This document shows positions 9,640 to 20,579 of a DNA stretch of 64,000 bases, piece after piece. A program made the translations under genes and the position numbers. The stretch spans positions 13,503,752 through 13,567,751 of the forward strand of contig NW_020954588.1 of NCBI RefSeq assembly GCF_900497805.2, in the 5' to 3' direction. This stretch comes from Vombatus ursinus. Taxonomy: Eukaryota; Chordata; Mammalia; Diprotodontia; Vombatidae. The notes beneath the pieces are model-generated. The model ran no database searches, was not told the origin of the DNA, and was given only the letters and a program-made list of their open reading frames with translations. Position 1 is the stretch's first letter; each line of letters opens with the position of its first letter.

Positions 9640-9905
9640 CCTCTCTACACACTCTACAATCCATTGACACTGACCTACCTTATATTTCTTATGAACAACA
9701 CTCCATATCCCTATGCCACGGCTTTCTACTATATGTCCCCATTCCTGGGATGTTGTGTCTCTTTCCCTCTTAGCTTACCCGACTTCCTGCAAGGCTCAGC
9801 TCAAATCCCACTTTTGGCAGAAGACCTCTCTCTGTTCCCAGATTGCCATCCTCCTTCCCCAAGTATCTCCTCTCTGAGATTTTCTTCCATTCGCCCTGTT
9901 AAAAT
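9640..9905 (+). mobile_element. L2 LINE 3' fragment
   Basis: Forward L2: CACTCTACAATCCATTGACA, ATGAACAACACTCCATATCC, CTGCAAGGCTCAGCTCAAAT and GAAGACCTCTCTCTGTTCCC are in consensus order. The 3' terminus is missing. Confidence 0.8.
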
Positions 9906-10204
9906 AATTAGGCTCTTTTTAAGCCTAGGGGAATTATTTTGACCCTAAACTCTGTATGGTTCCTTCCCCTTAAGATTTAGGGTGTTTACTTTGGACAAAA
10001 TGTTATGAGTTTAGTCATAAATGCTCTGAGCCCTCAGTTAGGAAAATTACTATTATTTAGTCAGAAGTTGGTGTTTCTTCCTAAACATACATTTATATTA
10101 CTGTGTAGTTAAGTCCTGGCTTCTTTATAGTTGAAGCAAAATTCCAGTTTAGTAGAAAATTTTGGGTAACAAAATAGAAAATTGTATTAATATCTTACAA
10201 TATC
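9906..10204. other. Unique sequence left of the ERV fossil
   Basis: No repeat is recognised. A short hairpin, GGCTCTTTTTAAGCC, lies at 9911. This stretch has no counterpart before the second R copy at 11155, which argues against its being a shared U3 region. Its last bases, AATATCTTACAATATC, resemble bases just right of the fossil. Confidence 0.4.
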
Positions 10205-10290
10205 GCTCAGATTCTTATAATCTAGCCACTGCTGGGATTCTTAAAATCTAGCCACTGCCGAGATTCTTATGATCTAGCCACTGCTTACCC
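10205..10290 (+). repeat. Three tandem ~26-bp units in the first R region
   Basis: The unit ATTCTTATAATCTAGCCACT plus a six-base linker occurs three times with small changes. Two units recur at 11160-11211 in the second R region, so copy number differs between the two ends. Confidence 0.9.
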
Positions 10291-11295
10291 ATGTTCAGAC
10301 TCTTTTAAGAGTCTGCCCAATATGATGAATGTTCTAATAAATCTTGTCTTTGGCTGAAAGAAGGCTTGGGTCAAATTCTTTCGGGCAGGACCGTCATGTT
10401 GTGATTTTGGGGTCCCAGCATCCCTGAACCCCTAAACTGCATCATTTTGGTGGCTCGTATGGGGAAACTGCCTAACCCCAAGTTCTTCTCCAGCCAAGGC
10501 TGGAAGGTATGTAAGCCTCCTCCCTCCCCTCCTTTCTTGCTCTGCAGTTGGGGTCACTCTCCAAGCACCAAGGCTTGGAGGTGCTTTTTGGGCAGACAGT
10601 TATGAGGCTGTCTTGCACTTGGCCTGATGCTCTCAGGCTCTCGGTCCATTGGGTCGGTTCAAGGCCATGGACCTGGGTACACCTTCCGCAGCATAGAGGA
10701 CAAGGACGGATGTCCTGTCCGGAAGTGTATCTGTGAATTCCCTCAGCACTAGGGAACTGGGAAAAACTGCAGTTGCTTTTTGGTTCCCTGAGGCTTACTT
10801 ACTCCCTTCCCTCTATGCCCCTGAATTCTCCTTCATGGAGGATACAGGGGAAAGTTAGAACACCTGAAAATATCTTGGCAGATTCCGGAGGTTTTGTGAT
10901 TGATCATTAGGGAGTTTTGAAACACCTTTGATTTCACTGTCCCCACCTGGGAAAGGAAGGAGGGGGAGGGGCAGCAGCTACAGCATGGGCCCCCCTGGCA
11001 ACGGCCTTGGGCTCTGGGGCAACCTTTGCCTGGAAGCATCACCCAGGTTCAGCACATCCTGCTCAAGGTAAAGAAGCTGGCCTCTGAACTTGGGTAAGCA
11101 TGCTCTTCTAAATTTGTAGTTTTAACTGTTAATGCCACTTTGTCTCCATTAAGATGCTTAGATTCTTATAATCTAGCCACTGCTCAGATTCTTATAATCT
11201 AGCCACTGCTTACCCATGTTCAGACTCCTTAAGGGTCTGCCCAGTATGACAGATGTTCTAATAAACTTTGCCTTTGGCTGAAAAAAAATATTATG
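10205..11295 (+). mobile_element. Retrovirus-like (class I ERV-type) fossil, R-to-poly(A) copy
   Basis: Parts in order: tandem 26-bp units and an AATAAA-bearing R region (10205-10365), U5-like sequence, a primer-binding site TGGTGGCTCGTATGGGGA (10448-10465) close to the tRNA-Ile complement, a leader with a splice-donor-like AAGGTATGTAAG near 10504, about 0.7 kb of interior without recognisable gag, pol or env, and a second R (11155-11280) ending in an A run. Being bounded by R and poly(A) rather than by complete LTRs, it looks like a retrotransposed transcript of a defective, non-autonomous element. It is broken and old, and coding capacity is absent. Confidence 0.72.
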
Positions 11296-11979
11296 TTACA
11301 GTATCTATGGTTAGACAAACACGGTATATTCATGGAGGTGGGGTAGTTGGAGAATAAGCCTTTTCTCAAAACTTTCTCAAATTTTGAATAAGTGGCTGTA
11401 CTGGTTGTATCAACTTAGAACTTCTGTTCCAAAAAGCCTAGAAAGGTCATGTCCTTTCTCTGTCAAGGCTCAGTTCTACCTTCTTTCTCCTTTAACTGAT
11501 TACTCTAGGACTATTAATTGTCCTGTTTGGCTCCAATCTTCTAAACCCACATCTCTTTCTCTTTTCTTTAAAACAATTCCTTATAGGGTAACTCAGTCTC
11601 TCCTACGACGGCTTTGATTGATTCAAAGAGGTATATGGGCCCTGTTCACATTTGATTCTGGTCAACTGATTCAATCAAGAAGTGATGTCTTTTTAATCTA
11701 ACAAAGGTATTTAGTCTTAGTGTGTGAGATAATCAGTGAAACCCCAACTACTCTGCCTTTAATTTATCTTATATGTACATACAGCTATGTCCCACATTAG
11801 TGCAAATAATGAATTCTGTGAAGTTGCCATATTATTTGAACTCCTGATACATATTTCTATTGGGGTATAACCAATTAGCATATTTTACAAATTTTAACTT
11901 TGAATAGAGCAAATCTAAATCCATGCCAATCCTTCACAGGATTCATTATTCATACTAATAAAGACCTCCCTGTGGTTAT
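11296..11979. other. Unique sequence, nothing recognised
   Basis: 11440-11640 has a pyrimidine-rich L2-like flavour (TCAAGGCTCAGTTCTACC) but is not convincing. The remainder is unrecognised AT-rich sequence. Confidence 0.35.
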
Positions 11980-12104
11980 TTACATGTTGTCTCTTCCATT
12001 AGAATGTGAATTCCCTGAGAGTATGCCAGCATTTGTTTTTCTTTGTATCTCTTGCACTGTGCCTAGAACATAGTAAGCACTTAAATGACTGTTGACTGAT
12101 GGAC
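11980..12104 (+). mobile_element. L2 LINE 3' end
   Basis: CATTAGAATGTGAATTCCCT, TTTTTCTTTGTATCTCTTGC, CTGTGCCTAGAACATAGTAA and GCACTTAAATGACTGTTGAC form the classic L2 terminus. Confidence 0.9.
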
Positions 12105-12200
12105 ACACAAAGAAAATAAAATCTCTCTCCTCAATCCAGTAAGAGAGATAAGATACCTACACAAACAACTATAATACATAAGGGACAGTAGCTAAGAGAT
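12105..12200 (-). mobile_element. L2 LINE fragment, reversed
   Basis: Short reversed L2 piece (CCTCAATCCAGTAAGAGAGA, ACACAAACAACTATAATACA) abutting the forward copy. Confidence 0.5.
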
Positions 12201-12419
12201 CTTTAAGCAGACTTTAATATTTAAGAGAGTTGGGTGTATTCAATAGCTCTATTTCTAGTTTCTCTAAGTTTTAATTCTATTTTAGATCATTAGAAAGCTG
12301 GATGATGCTATATAGGCTCCCTACAGAAATGTCTTCAATGATTTAGTATCATGCTTTTACGTTTTTTAGATGGGTTAATATGAGAAACGTGGATTTGAAG
12401 AAATTGTGTCTCTTCTATT
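12201..12419. other. Unique sequence, nothing recognised
   Basis: AT-rich sequence without a recognised element. Confidence 0.35.
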
Positions 12420-12975
12420 CATTGATCAGTAAGCATTATTAAGCATCTACTAGGTGCCAAGGGCTTTGTTAGGCACAAAGGCAAAGCTGAGATGGTCACT
12501 GCTCACAGGGAACTTACATTCTACTAGGAAAGACAAGACAGACATATAATTATATACAAAATAACTATAAGGTAATGTGTTGATAAAAGACACTGATAGC
12601 TGGATATCAGGAAAGAACTCATGTAGAAGGTGGCAACTGAGCTCTACTTTGAAGGAAACAAGAATTTTAAGTGGCAGAGATGAAGAAAGGATGCATTCCA
12701 GTTATGTGACAGTCTTTACAAAAGTGTAGAGATACACACAGGAGCTTAACAGAAATAGAGAAATTTGGAAAATGAAAGGATTTGAAGGGGGAAATAATAA
12801 ATTTTCATTTGGATAAATTGAGTTTGAGATGCCTACGGGAGATCCAGTTTGAAATGTCTAGTAGGTAGTTGGTGATGTGAGACTTTATTCATAATAAAGG
12901 GAGGGATGGAAATATAGATATGGAAGTTATTTGCATAAAGACAATAATTGATCCCATGGGAGCTAGTGAAATCAA
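12420..12975 (-). mobile_element. L2 LINE, reversed (first of three)
   Basis: Begins with the reversed terminus (AGCATTATTAAGCATCTACT, AGGTGCCAAGGGCTTTGTTA) and skips to antisense ORF2 (TTGAGTTTGAGATGCCTACG, GGGAGATCCAGTTTGAAATG, TTGATCCCATGGGAGCTAGT). The jump implies an internal deletion. It shares orientation with the next two copies. Confidence 0.88.
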
Positions 12976-14215
12976 TATATCAGTCTCAAGAATTTAATAA
13001 ATCTTCCTATGTACCAGACATAGGAAGTACTAGGCTAAGCTTGGGGGCAATACAAAAAAAAAAATTAGTGTCTGCCCTCAAAGAGCTTTCATTCTAATGG
13101 GGGAAATCACATGTACATAAATGGGTGTATAGAGTAGAAGGTAGGAAAGTAACCATAGTGAAAAAGGTTCAAGCTACAATGTGAAGAATGAAAGTCCTCC
13201 TAGAAAACCTGGTCCCTTGGGCTCAGTTTTGAAGAAATCCAGAGATTCTGAGAAGAGGAAGAGGGGAGGGAGAACATTCCAGCCAGTGCACAGGCATGGA
13301 GGCTAAGGCAGCTGGGTGGTACAGCAGATATAGAGCTGGAACTGGAGTCAGAAAGACTTGAGTTCAAATTCTGCCTCCAAGATTGGTTAGCTGTTACCCC
13401 TTAAATAACTGAACTTTTCTCAGCCTCAGTTTCTTCATCTGTAAAATCAGGATAATAACAGCACCTACTTCCCAGGGTTGTTGTGAGGATAAAATGAGCT
13501 GACATTTGCAAAGAGTTTTGAAAAACTTAAAGCACTATAGAAATGCTAGTTATTATTATCATTGTTGTATATTATTATTGTCATTGTCATCATCATCATC
13601 ATCATCAAGAAATGAAGCATGATGTGAGGAACAGCAAGTGAGGCAATATGGTTAGGACACAATGGTGAAGATGGCAGTGATATGTAAGAACACTAGAAAA
13701 ATAGAAAGGAACCAGATTTTGAAGAGTTTTAAATGGCAACAGGAGCAATTTATATTTGATCTTAGAGATAGTTCAGGAGCCACTAGAATTTTTTAATTGA
13801 GTAGGAGGTAGAAGGCAACATGGTCAAGTCTCCCCTTCAGAAAAATCACTTTGGAAATTCTATAGAGGATGTATTAGAGTAGGAGAGAAACTTAAGACAA
13901 GGAAACCAATTACGAAGAAATTGCAGTACCCATGCAAGAAGTGATGAGGACCTGTCCAAACATGGCAGCTGAGTAAGTAGAGTGGAGGAGACACATGCCA
14001 AATGACCTGCAGCTATGGAAGCAACAAGATTTGGCAATGGATTAGATGTGTTTGGAGAGTGATTGAAGAGTCAGAGATAACACCAAGATTGTAAATCTGA
14101 CTGACTAGAAGAATGAGTGTTCTCAGTAGTAATAAGAAAGTTTGGAAGAGGTGTTCATTTGGGGTGAGGGGATGAGTTGGACATGTTGACATTGAGAAAA
14201 CTAAGGAACATCTTT
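12976..14215 (-). mobile_element. L2 LINE, reversed (second of three), interrupted by a SINE
   Basis: Pieces 12976-13307 and 13616-14215 are contiguous in the family consensus: AGAGCTTTCATTCTAATGGG, AGAACATTCCAGCCAGTGCA, then after the SINE GATGTGAGGAACAGCAAGTG, GGAGCAATTTATATTTGATC and CTTTGGAAATTCTATAGAGG, ending near TGGACATGTTGACATTGAGA. Minus-strand frames such as 13846-14037 are decayed ORF2. Confidence 0.85.
13308..13615 (+). mobile_element. Ther-1 CORE-SINE nested in L2
   Basis: Head GGCAGCTGGGTGGTACAGCA, box B GAGTTCAAATTCTGCC, core CTCAGTTTCTTCATCTGTAA, AGGGTTGTTGTGAGGATAAA and an L2-type tail AGCACTATAGAAATGCTAGT. It ends in ATT and ATC trinucleotide runs. It lies inside an L2 of opposite strand, so it is younger than that copy. 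Confidence 0.92.
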
Positions 14216-14644
14216 CAAAAGGTCAAAAAGTCAATCAGTGATCAAGAATATGCTGTTGAATATATACATCGCAATATATAGATCTGGTTTTTCCCAGTAA
14301 AGTATGACAACTAACTCCAGAGTAGGTTGAGGTCATCAAGTAATAGAATACAGAAATAGAAGAGAAAGGCGCCCACAATAGGGACTTGGACAGCCATTGC
14401 TGGAGGATTTGCGTGGTTAAAAAGAAAGCAAAGACCAGTAGATTAGACACTTGATGATGCATGGTGCATGGCAATGATTTTTAATGTAGTGATACTCTAT
14501 CTTCTATAATCCCTGGCATACAGACCATTGAATCTGGCCCTTGGAGTGAAGAGGTTGGGAGCAAGATAGCAAGGGATTAAGTAGTAAGAGGAGAAGAATT
14601 AGAGGCAAGGGATGTAAATAATTTGTTATTAAAAGTTTGAATGT
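14216..14644. other. Unassigned sequence between two L2 copies
   Basis: Not recognised. It may be diverged L2 interior. The inverted stretch GATGATGCATGGTGCATGGC lies near 14453. Confidence 0.3.
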
Positions 14645-16410
14645 CAGTCAGTCAATAAACACTTATTAACACCTACTTTGTCTTAGGTATTGTGCCTTTA
14701 AGCATTGAAGATATGTAAAAAGGTAGAAGACAGTCCCTGTTCTCAAGGAGGGCATAGTCTAATAGGGAGACAATATATAAAAACTGTGTACAAACAAACT
14801 ACATTCTGTGTTACCAGGCCTGGAGTTAGAAGACCTGAGTTCAAATCTGTCCTCTGACATTTACTAGCTGTATGATCCTTGGCAAGTCACTTAACCTCTG
14901 TTTGCCTCAATTTCCTCATCTATAAAATGGAGATAATAATAGCACCTATCTCCCAAGATTGTTGTGACAATCAAATGATATAATAATTGTAACACACTTA
15001 GCACAATGCTTGGCACATAGTAGGCACTATATAAATGTTATCTATTGTCATTGTGAGGATGATGGTGATATAGGATAAGTTGGAAATAATTAACAAAGGG
15101 AAGGCATTAGTATTAAGAAGGATCAGTAAAGGCTTCCTCTAGAATACGGGATTTTAGCTAAGGCTTGAAGGATGCCAGGGAAGATGAGAGGCAGCAATGA
15201 GGAGCAAAAAGCATTCTAGTTGTGGTGGACAATGAAAAAGCGCAGGAGGCACGAGATTCAAGAAATATCAAGGAGGCTAGTATCACTTGATTGTGAAGCA
15301 TGTGGAAGCATGTAAGGTATAAGAAGATTGGAAAGATGGGGCGAGGAGTTATGAGGGGTTCTGAAAAGAAGAGGATTTTATATTTGAAACTAGAGGTGAT
15401 AGTGAGTCATTGAAAGTTCACTGAAAAGCAGGTGACATGGTGAGACCTCCACTTTAGGAATAACATTTTGACAACTGAATGGAGACTAGATTGGAGTGGA
15501 AAGAGACTTGAAGTAGGGAGACCAACCAGAAGGATATTGCAGTAATTTAGGCATGAGGTTCTGAGGACTTGAACCAGTGTGGTGGCAGTGTCAGAGGAGA
15601 GAAGAGGCTACGTGTGAGATATTACAAAGGTAAAATTGACACACCTTGGCAGCAGATTGGATATGGGGGAGTGTGAGAGGGAGTGAGGAGTCAAGCATGA
15701 CCCCTAGGGTGACTAGGAAGATGGGCTCTATCCTCAATAGTAATAGTAAATTTTGGAAGGGGGTTCAGTTTTGAATATGTTGAGTTTAAGATGCCTTTGG
15801 GATATCCCGGTTCTTGATGTCAATGGGCAGTTGAAGATATGAGACTAAAGTCAGGAGAGAGGTTAGATTTGAGAAACATGAGCAGAGAGATGATAATTGA
15901 ATCCCTGGGAGCTGATGAGATCACTAATTAAAGTGAAATTGAGAGAAAATAGGGCCCAGGACACAGCCCCAGGGAACACCCATGGTTAATGAGTGTGACC
16001 TGGATGGAGTCCTGGCACAGAAGACCTGGAAAACATGTCAGATAGGTAGGAGGAGATCCAGGAGAGTGTGGTGTCTGGAAAATATATAGAGAAGAGTAGA
16101 TCAAGAAGGTGGTGATTGGCAGTGTCAAAAGATGCAGAGAGGTTGAGAAGGATGGGGACTGAGAAAAGGTCATTACGTTTGGCGGTTAAGAGATCATTAG
16201 TAACTTTGGAAAGAACTGCTTTGGTTAAATGATGAAAGCTGGACTGTAGGGAGGTAAAAAGAGAATAGGAAGAAAGGAAGTGGAAATACCCATTATACCA
16301 ACCTTCTTAGGGAGTTAAGCCACAAAAGGGAAGAGAGTTATGGAATAATAGCTAACAGGGTTGGATAAATATGAAAGCAGAAGGAGTAAAAAACAGAAAA
16401 TATATTATAT
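14645..16410 (-). mobile_element. L2 LINE, reversed (third of three, longest), interrupted by a SINE
   Basis: Outer pieces are 14645-14811 and 15063-16410. The 3' terminus (AATAAACACTTATTAACACC, CAGTCCCTGTTCTCAAGGAG) runs through antisense ORF2 (GGAATAACATTTTGACAACT, TTGAGTTTAAGATGCCTTTG, AATCCCTGGGAGCTGATGAG, ATAGGGCCCAGGACACAGCC). The minus-strand frame at 15928-16173 keeps GLCPGPYFLSIS, the family's GSVLGPLLF-type reverse transcriptase block next to the missing YADD region. At about 1.5 kb of L2 it is the longest copy here, and it is full of stops. Confidence 0.92.
14812..15062 (+). mobile_element. Ther-1 CORE-SINE nested in L2
   Basis: GGAGTTAGAAGACCTGAGTT, box B GAGTTCAAATCTGTCC, CTTGGCAAGTCACTTAACCT, CTCAATTTCCTCATCTATAA, GATTGTTGTGACAATCAAAT and the tail GCACATAGTAGGCACTATAT. 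It is forward inside a reversed L2. Confidence 0.92.
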
Positions 16411-17089
16411 AGGATATTAGAATAATAGCTTGAGAAATACCAACATTTTATTACCCAAACCTCATATTTCCTTTTTACCTATGATTTCTATTTCATTTTT
16501 CACATGTATTTTCTTCCCCTTCTCATATAATTTTTGGACAAACCTTTATAGAGTGCTCCCAATGTATAAGACATTGTGTTGGGTACCAGTTATCTAAAAG
16601 CCCAAGTTTCTCTTGCAGTACTTAGCTTGTGGCCAAGGAAATATTAATGAGTTAGAAATAATCTCTCCTGATCAACGGAGAAATATTCAAGTGTCATTTG
16701 TATTCTGAGAATATTTGCAATTAATGGTAAGTATGAGTTCTGGGAGCCCATCTGCATGATAAACTTCAAGTGCTGTAGAGAAAATCAAGCATAGCCCTAG
16801 GAAGATGTAGTTCTACACCTTTTTAATTGCAAATCAATTTTTCTTCTGTAGTTCCAAAGATGCTAGCAGAAACACTGGCACAAGTTAGTACAAAATTTCA
16901 GTGTGGAAATCATGGTGAGGAAATTGTGCTGTGGTGAAAGGAAACAAATTAAAACTCCAAATGAAAATGAATCCATAGAATGAGCATTGTTTTACCTACT
17001 TCATTGGAGCAGAGGGTCTCTAAGTGGCAGTGAATTTCTTAGACTAGAAACAAGAAAATGGAGACCACATCACATGGCTTTTCTTTTTT
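16411..17089. other. Unique sequence, nothing recognised
   Basis: 16500-16620 faintly resembles a reversed L2 terminus (CCAATGTATAAGACATTGTG) but is not secure. The rest is unrecognised. Confidence 0.35.
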
Positions 17090-17165
17090 TTAACTTTTTC
17101 TTTTTTTTATTTTAATTTATAGAATAAAACAAGCATTCCATAACACAATATAACAAAAAAAAGAT
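17090..17165 (-). mobile_element. L1-type 3' end, reversed
   Basis: The reverse complement gives TGTTATATTGTGTTATGGAA, TGCTTGTTTTATTCTATAAA, TTAAAATAAAA, the same tail seen forward at 41015-41085. It is a severely 5'-truncated copy. Confidence 0.72.
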
Positions 17166-17174
17166 GGCTTGTCA

Positions 17175-17305
17175 TTGTTTTTCAATTGTGAATCATAGAA
17201 TTAAGACCTTAAAGATAATTTAGGTCCATTTTCACATTTTCCAGACAGGCCCAAAGAGATTCAGTGACTTTACAAAAGTCACATAGAGGAGGTATTTGAA
17301 TTGAA
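17175..17305 (-). mobile_element. Ther-2/MIR3-like SINE, reversed
   Basis: GAATCATAGAATTAAGACCT, TTCACATTTTCCAGACAGGC, CAAAGAGATTCAGTGACTTT and AAAGTCACATAGAGG follow the usual reversed order. Confidence 0.65.
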
Positions 17306-17339
17306 AATATAGAATCCAGAACTTAAAGCTAAAAGGAAT

Positions 17340-18020
17340 ATTAGAAATCCAGTTGCTGCCTCTTCCTCTCACTTTCATGGCATTCTTCTCTGCTGGTTCT
17401 CCTCCTACCCACCTGATTTTTTCTACAATTCCTTTTCTAGTCCATCATTCATCTCCTAACCAAAACTGTCCCCAGAGTGTTGTCCTCCGCTATCTCTTGT
17501 CTATGTACTATATATTATCTTTGTCTATATACTCTTTTGGATATCTACCCATGGATTTTAAAATCATCTCTGCATAGATGACCCACAAATCTACACACCT
17601 AACCCTAATCCTTCCCCAGAAACCATTTCCTACATCTTGCCTGAGATATATCCTCCAGGATATCCCACTGGTATCTCAAATATAACATGCCCGAAATGGA
17701 AACCATTATTTTCCTTCTAAACTCTCCTTGCCTTCAGACTTCTCTATTTGTGTTATGGGAGCCACCACCCTCCCAGTCACTCACTTTCTATAAATTCTGA
17801 GTCACACTTGTTCCTTTAGTCTCTCTCATTCTCTATAGCCAATCAATTTCCAAGTCTTGTCAATTCTTTTTCCAAAACGTCTCTACCCTCTATTCCCTAA
17901 TTTCCACTCACAAGGCTTCCACCCTAGTCTCTTACTTCCCAACTAGACAATAACCTTTTCATTGGTCTCCCAGATCCTATGTACTATTCAATTTACAATT
18001 CAATTCCAAAAAAAAATTTG
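17340..18020 (+). mobile_element. L2 LINE ORF2 fragment
   Basis: Forward L2 from the reverse transcriptase palm onward: ATAGATGACCCACAAATCTA (family YADDSQIY region), CTCAAATATAACATGCCCGA and ATGGAAACCATTATTTTCCT (LKYNMPEMETIIF for LNMSKTELIIF), then GTCTTGTCAATTCTTTTTCC and CAACTAGACAATAACC. The 3' terminus is missing. Confidence 0.85.
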
Positions 18021-19799
18021 ATATATGATATTTTTCTGGTCTCCTTCTCACTTCTCTTTTATGGTGAAAACTGGCTACTTAGGTGGGAGGAAATTCATAT
18101 AAAATGTAACACAGTACTTATCCATCACATTCAGATAAAACAAAAGAACATAATTTAAATTTTCAAAAGCTTTATCCAATCAGAATTCATTAACAAGTTA
18201 AGGCTAGGGGGAAAAAGAAAGGCAAAATTAAACCTTCCCAGATTAGAGCATTGTTCATGGCATACAGCACAATTATATTTGAAACTATAACATTTGTAGA
18301 ACAATGACTTTTTAACCAAATAATCAGTGATTGAAACAAAATATTGTGGCCTCAGATGGCCAGATCTAGAAAGGCAAAACAATATACAAGTTTTTGCACA
18401 TAGTCAGTCATCCAATCTAGAGAATGAAAGAAAAGGATGAATGGGCTTTCTTGTGTTTGTTTGTTGCATCTGAATTATAGGATGCCTCCACCACCACCCC
18501 CATTCATCAACCAACATCAGCTTTACCAAGTAACTGTGGCTCATGACGAGTCACCGACAGCTGGTCACACATAAGGCTTCAGAAAACCAACAACAATTCA
18601 GCTTGTTCAATGAGAACTGGGAGAATGGGTTTTTGTCAAACCTAGAACTCATTTGACCCTTGTGACTTCTAACCTTTATACTGACCTTCAACCTCTGGTG
18701 AATTTGAATTTGTTTAACCTCAGAAAATTCTGACTTCCTGTTAAAAAAAGGAACATTTCCAAGTTATGTCCAAAATACTCTTGGACATCATGTAGCTTTC
18801 CAATTCACATCTGATGACTTATATATCAACAAATTAAAAACATATGGATTCTATTTCCTCTCAAGCACAAATTGTTTCTCTTTTTAAAGGAAGGAAGAAA
18901 GTACTTGCAAATGTCTTGGGGGGATTTAACTATGCAAAATATTGTGGATGAGAGTGAGAAATTTAATATATACAAAAACTAACTGGGTTTTTCCATGTTT
19001 AAGATAAAGATAATCGTGTTTCTTAACTTGAAAAAAAAGAATGATAGTTTGGGAATGAGAATGCAGTGTTCATTGAATAAGAATAGTTTCTTTTGAGCAT
19101 ATTTTTTTGCAAACACACCTAAGTATTTCTCTTCATTTCTCAGATCATTAACTTCTTGATATATCCATTGAATATTGCCCTTTGCAGACAACTACATAAC
19201 ACTCAAATTAGGAAAGGGAAAAACTGATCAATCCAAACAAACAATTATTTTAAGTGAATTAATACATTTCCTACCTAGGAAAAGTAAAATTGTCAAAGAA
19301 CCATATTGATAAATGCAGTATTGATGGCCACATGCTGAAAAGATATTTTCGGTTATATGAAAACTGGATTTAAGTTTATGTGAAGTTTGATGTTGAAATT
19401 GTAACACATAACCACCAATCTACATCCCTTGCTTGTAGCACTTTCTTTTATTACCAATTTCTTATGATGTTATTCCTATCATTCCATGACATTTCATTTT
19501 GCAAAACTTTGCTAACATTTACATAAAATGAATATGGTGTTTTGCCCAATATGGCCGCTTATGAAGACGAACATGATTTTAGTAATGAATTTCTGAGCAA
19601 ATTTTGAATTTTTCCAGTAAAGATATATCCCATATGGATTTTTTATTTAAATTTTTGTTTATTTAAAGTTTTGTTTTAGAATTCTTCATTGGACACTAGC
19701 CAATAGGAAGCAAGTTTAAAATAGAGAACCTGATATATCCACAGAATGTTAATATAGCTTTGAGAATTAGTTTCTAAAGTTGAATTGTGACAAGCAAAT
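18021..19799. other. Unique AT-rich stretch, nothing recognised
   Basis: About 1.8 kb without a recognised repeat, a useful open frame or an RNA gene. Confidence 0.4.
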
Positions 19800-19925
19800 G
19801 GGATAGAAGAGACAAAAGCAGAAAAGAGAGTGAAAGAGAGGAAGGAAGAAAGGGAGGAAGGAAGGGAGGGAGGGAAGGAGTAAAGAAGAAAGAAAGGAAA
19901 AAGGATAGACAGATAGAAAGACAGT
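19800..19925. repeat. Purine-rich GGAA/GAAA repeat
   Basis: Degenerate GGAAGGAA and AAAGGAAA units, followed by an ATAGACAG unit pair. Confidence 0.9.
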
Positions 19926-20579
19926 AAAATAGAATCTTAAGCAGCCAAACTTTTTTAAATGGAGTTTAAACTAGTGACTAAGAAAGATGAAAAGGAGAGA
20001 TGAGCTGAGAAACATTCTATAGTGGCAGCACTGGTGTTGTGATCTCTCAAGAAAAAAGGGATCAGTTTGATATCATTTTTGAGCACAGTGTGCATCCAAG
20101 TATAAAAGGAAGAGGTGGACAGGAAGCAGAGATGAACTAGAAGAAGACCAGAAGAAGACACTGCAGGAGGTGAACTTAGCAGTTAGACAGATGGGTAGTT
20201 GGAAAGTCTGGAGTATGGATAAAGATGCTCAATGATGATGCAGCTAAAATAGAAAAAGAAAGCTGTGAAAAGACTCAGTTGTACAGAATAGCCAAAAACA
20301 TCACTGTCTTATTAAATATGAGCAGAAATTACTTCAGTGGGAGTGACTCACTAAAATGTGCTTTCAAATACTTTTTTGTTCTTTCTCAAACTGTTCTACC
20401 TGTCTCTGTTCATCCCCAATTAACACCAAAGTTTTTGAGTGCTTGAGTTATTTCTACACCTCTTTATGTTCTAATTAGTGGTAGATTTTTTTATGTCCAT
20501 GTTCTTATATTTCCTCCATTGAAAGAACCTGTGCATGGCCCTCTGTTGGTTAACAATAACTTAGATAAAAACATTGATG
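19926..20579. other. Unique sequence, nothing recognised
   Basis: No repeat recognised. A 73-codon forward frame at 20225-20446 is motif-free. Confidence 0.35.
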
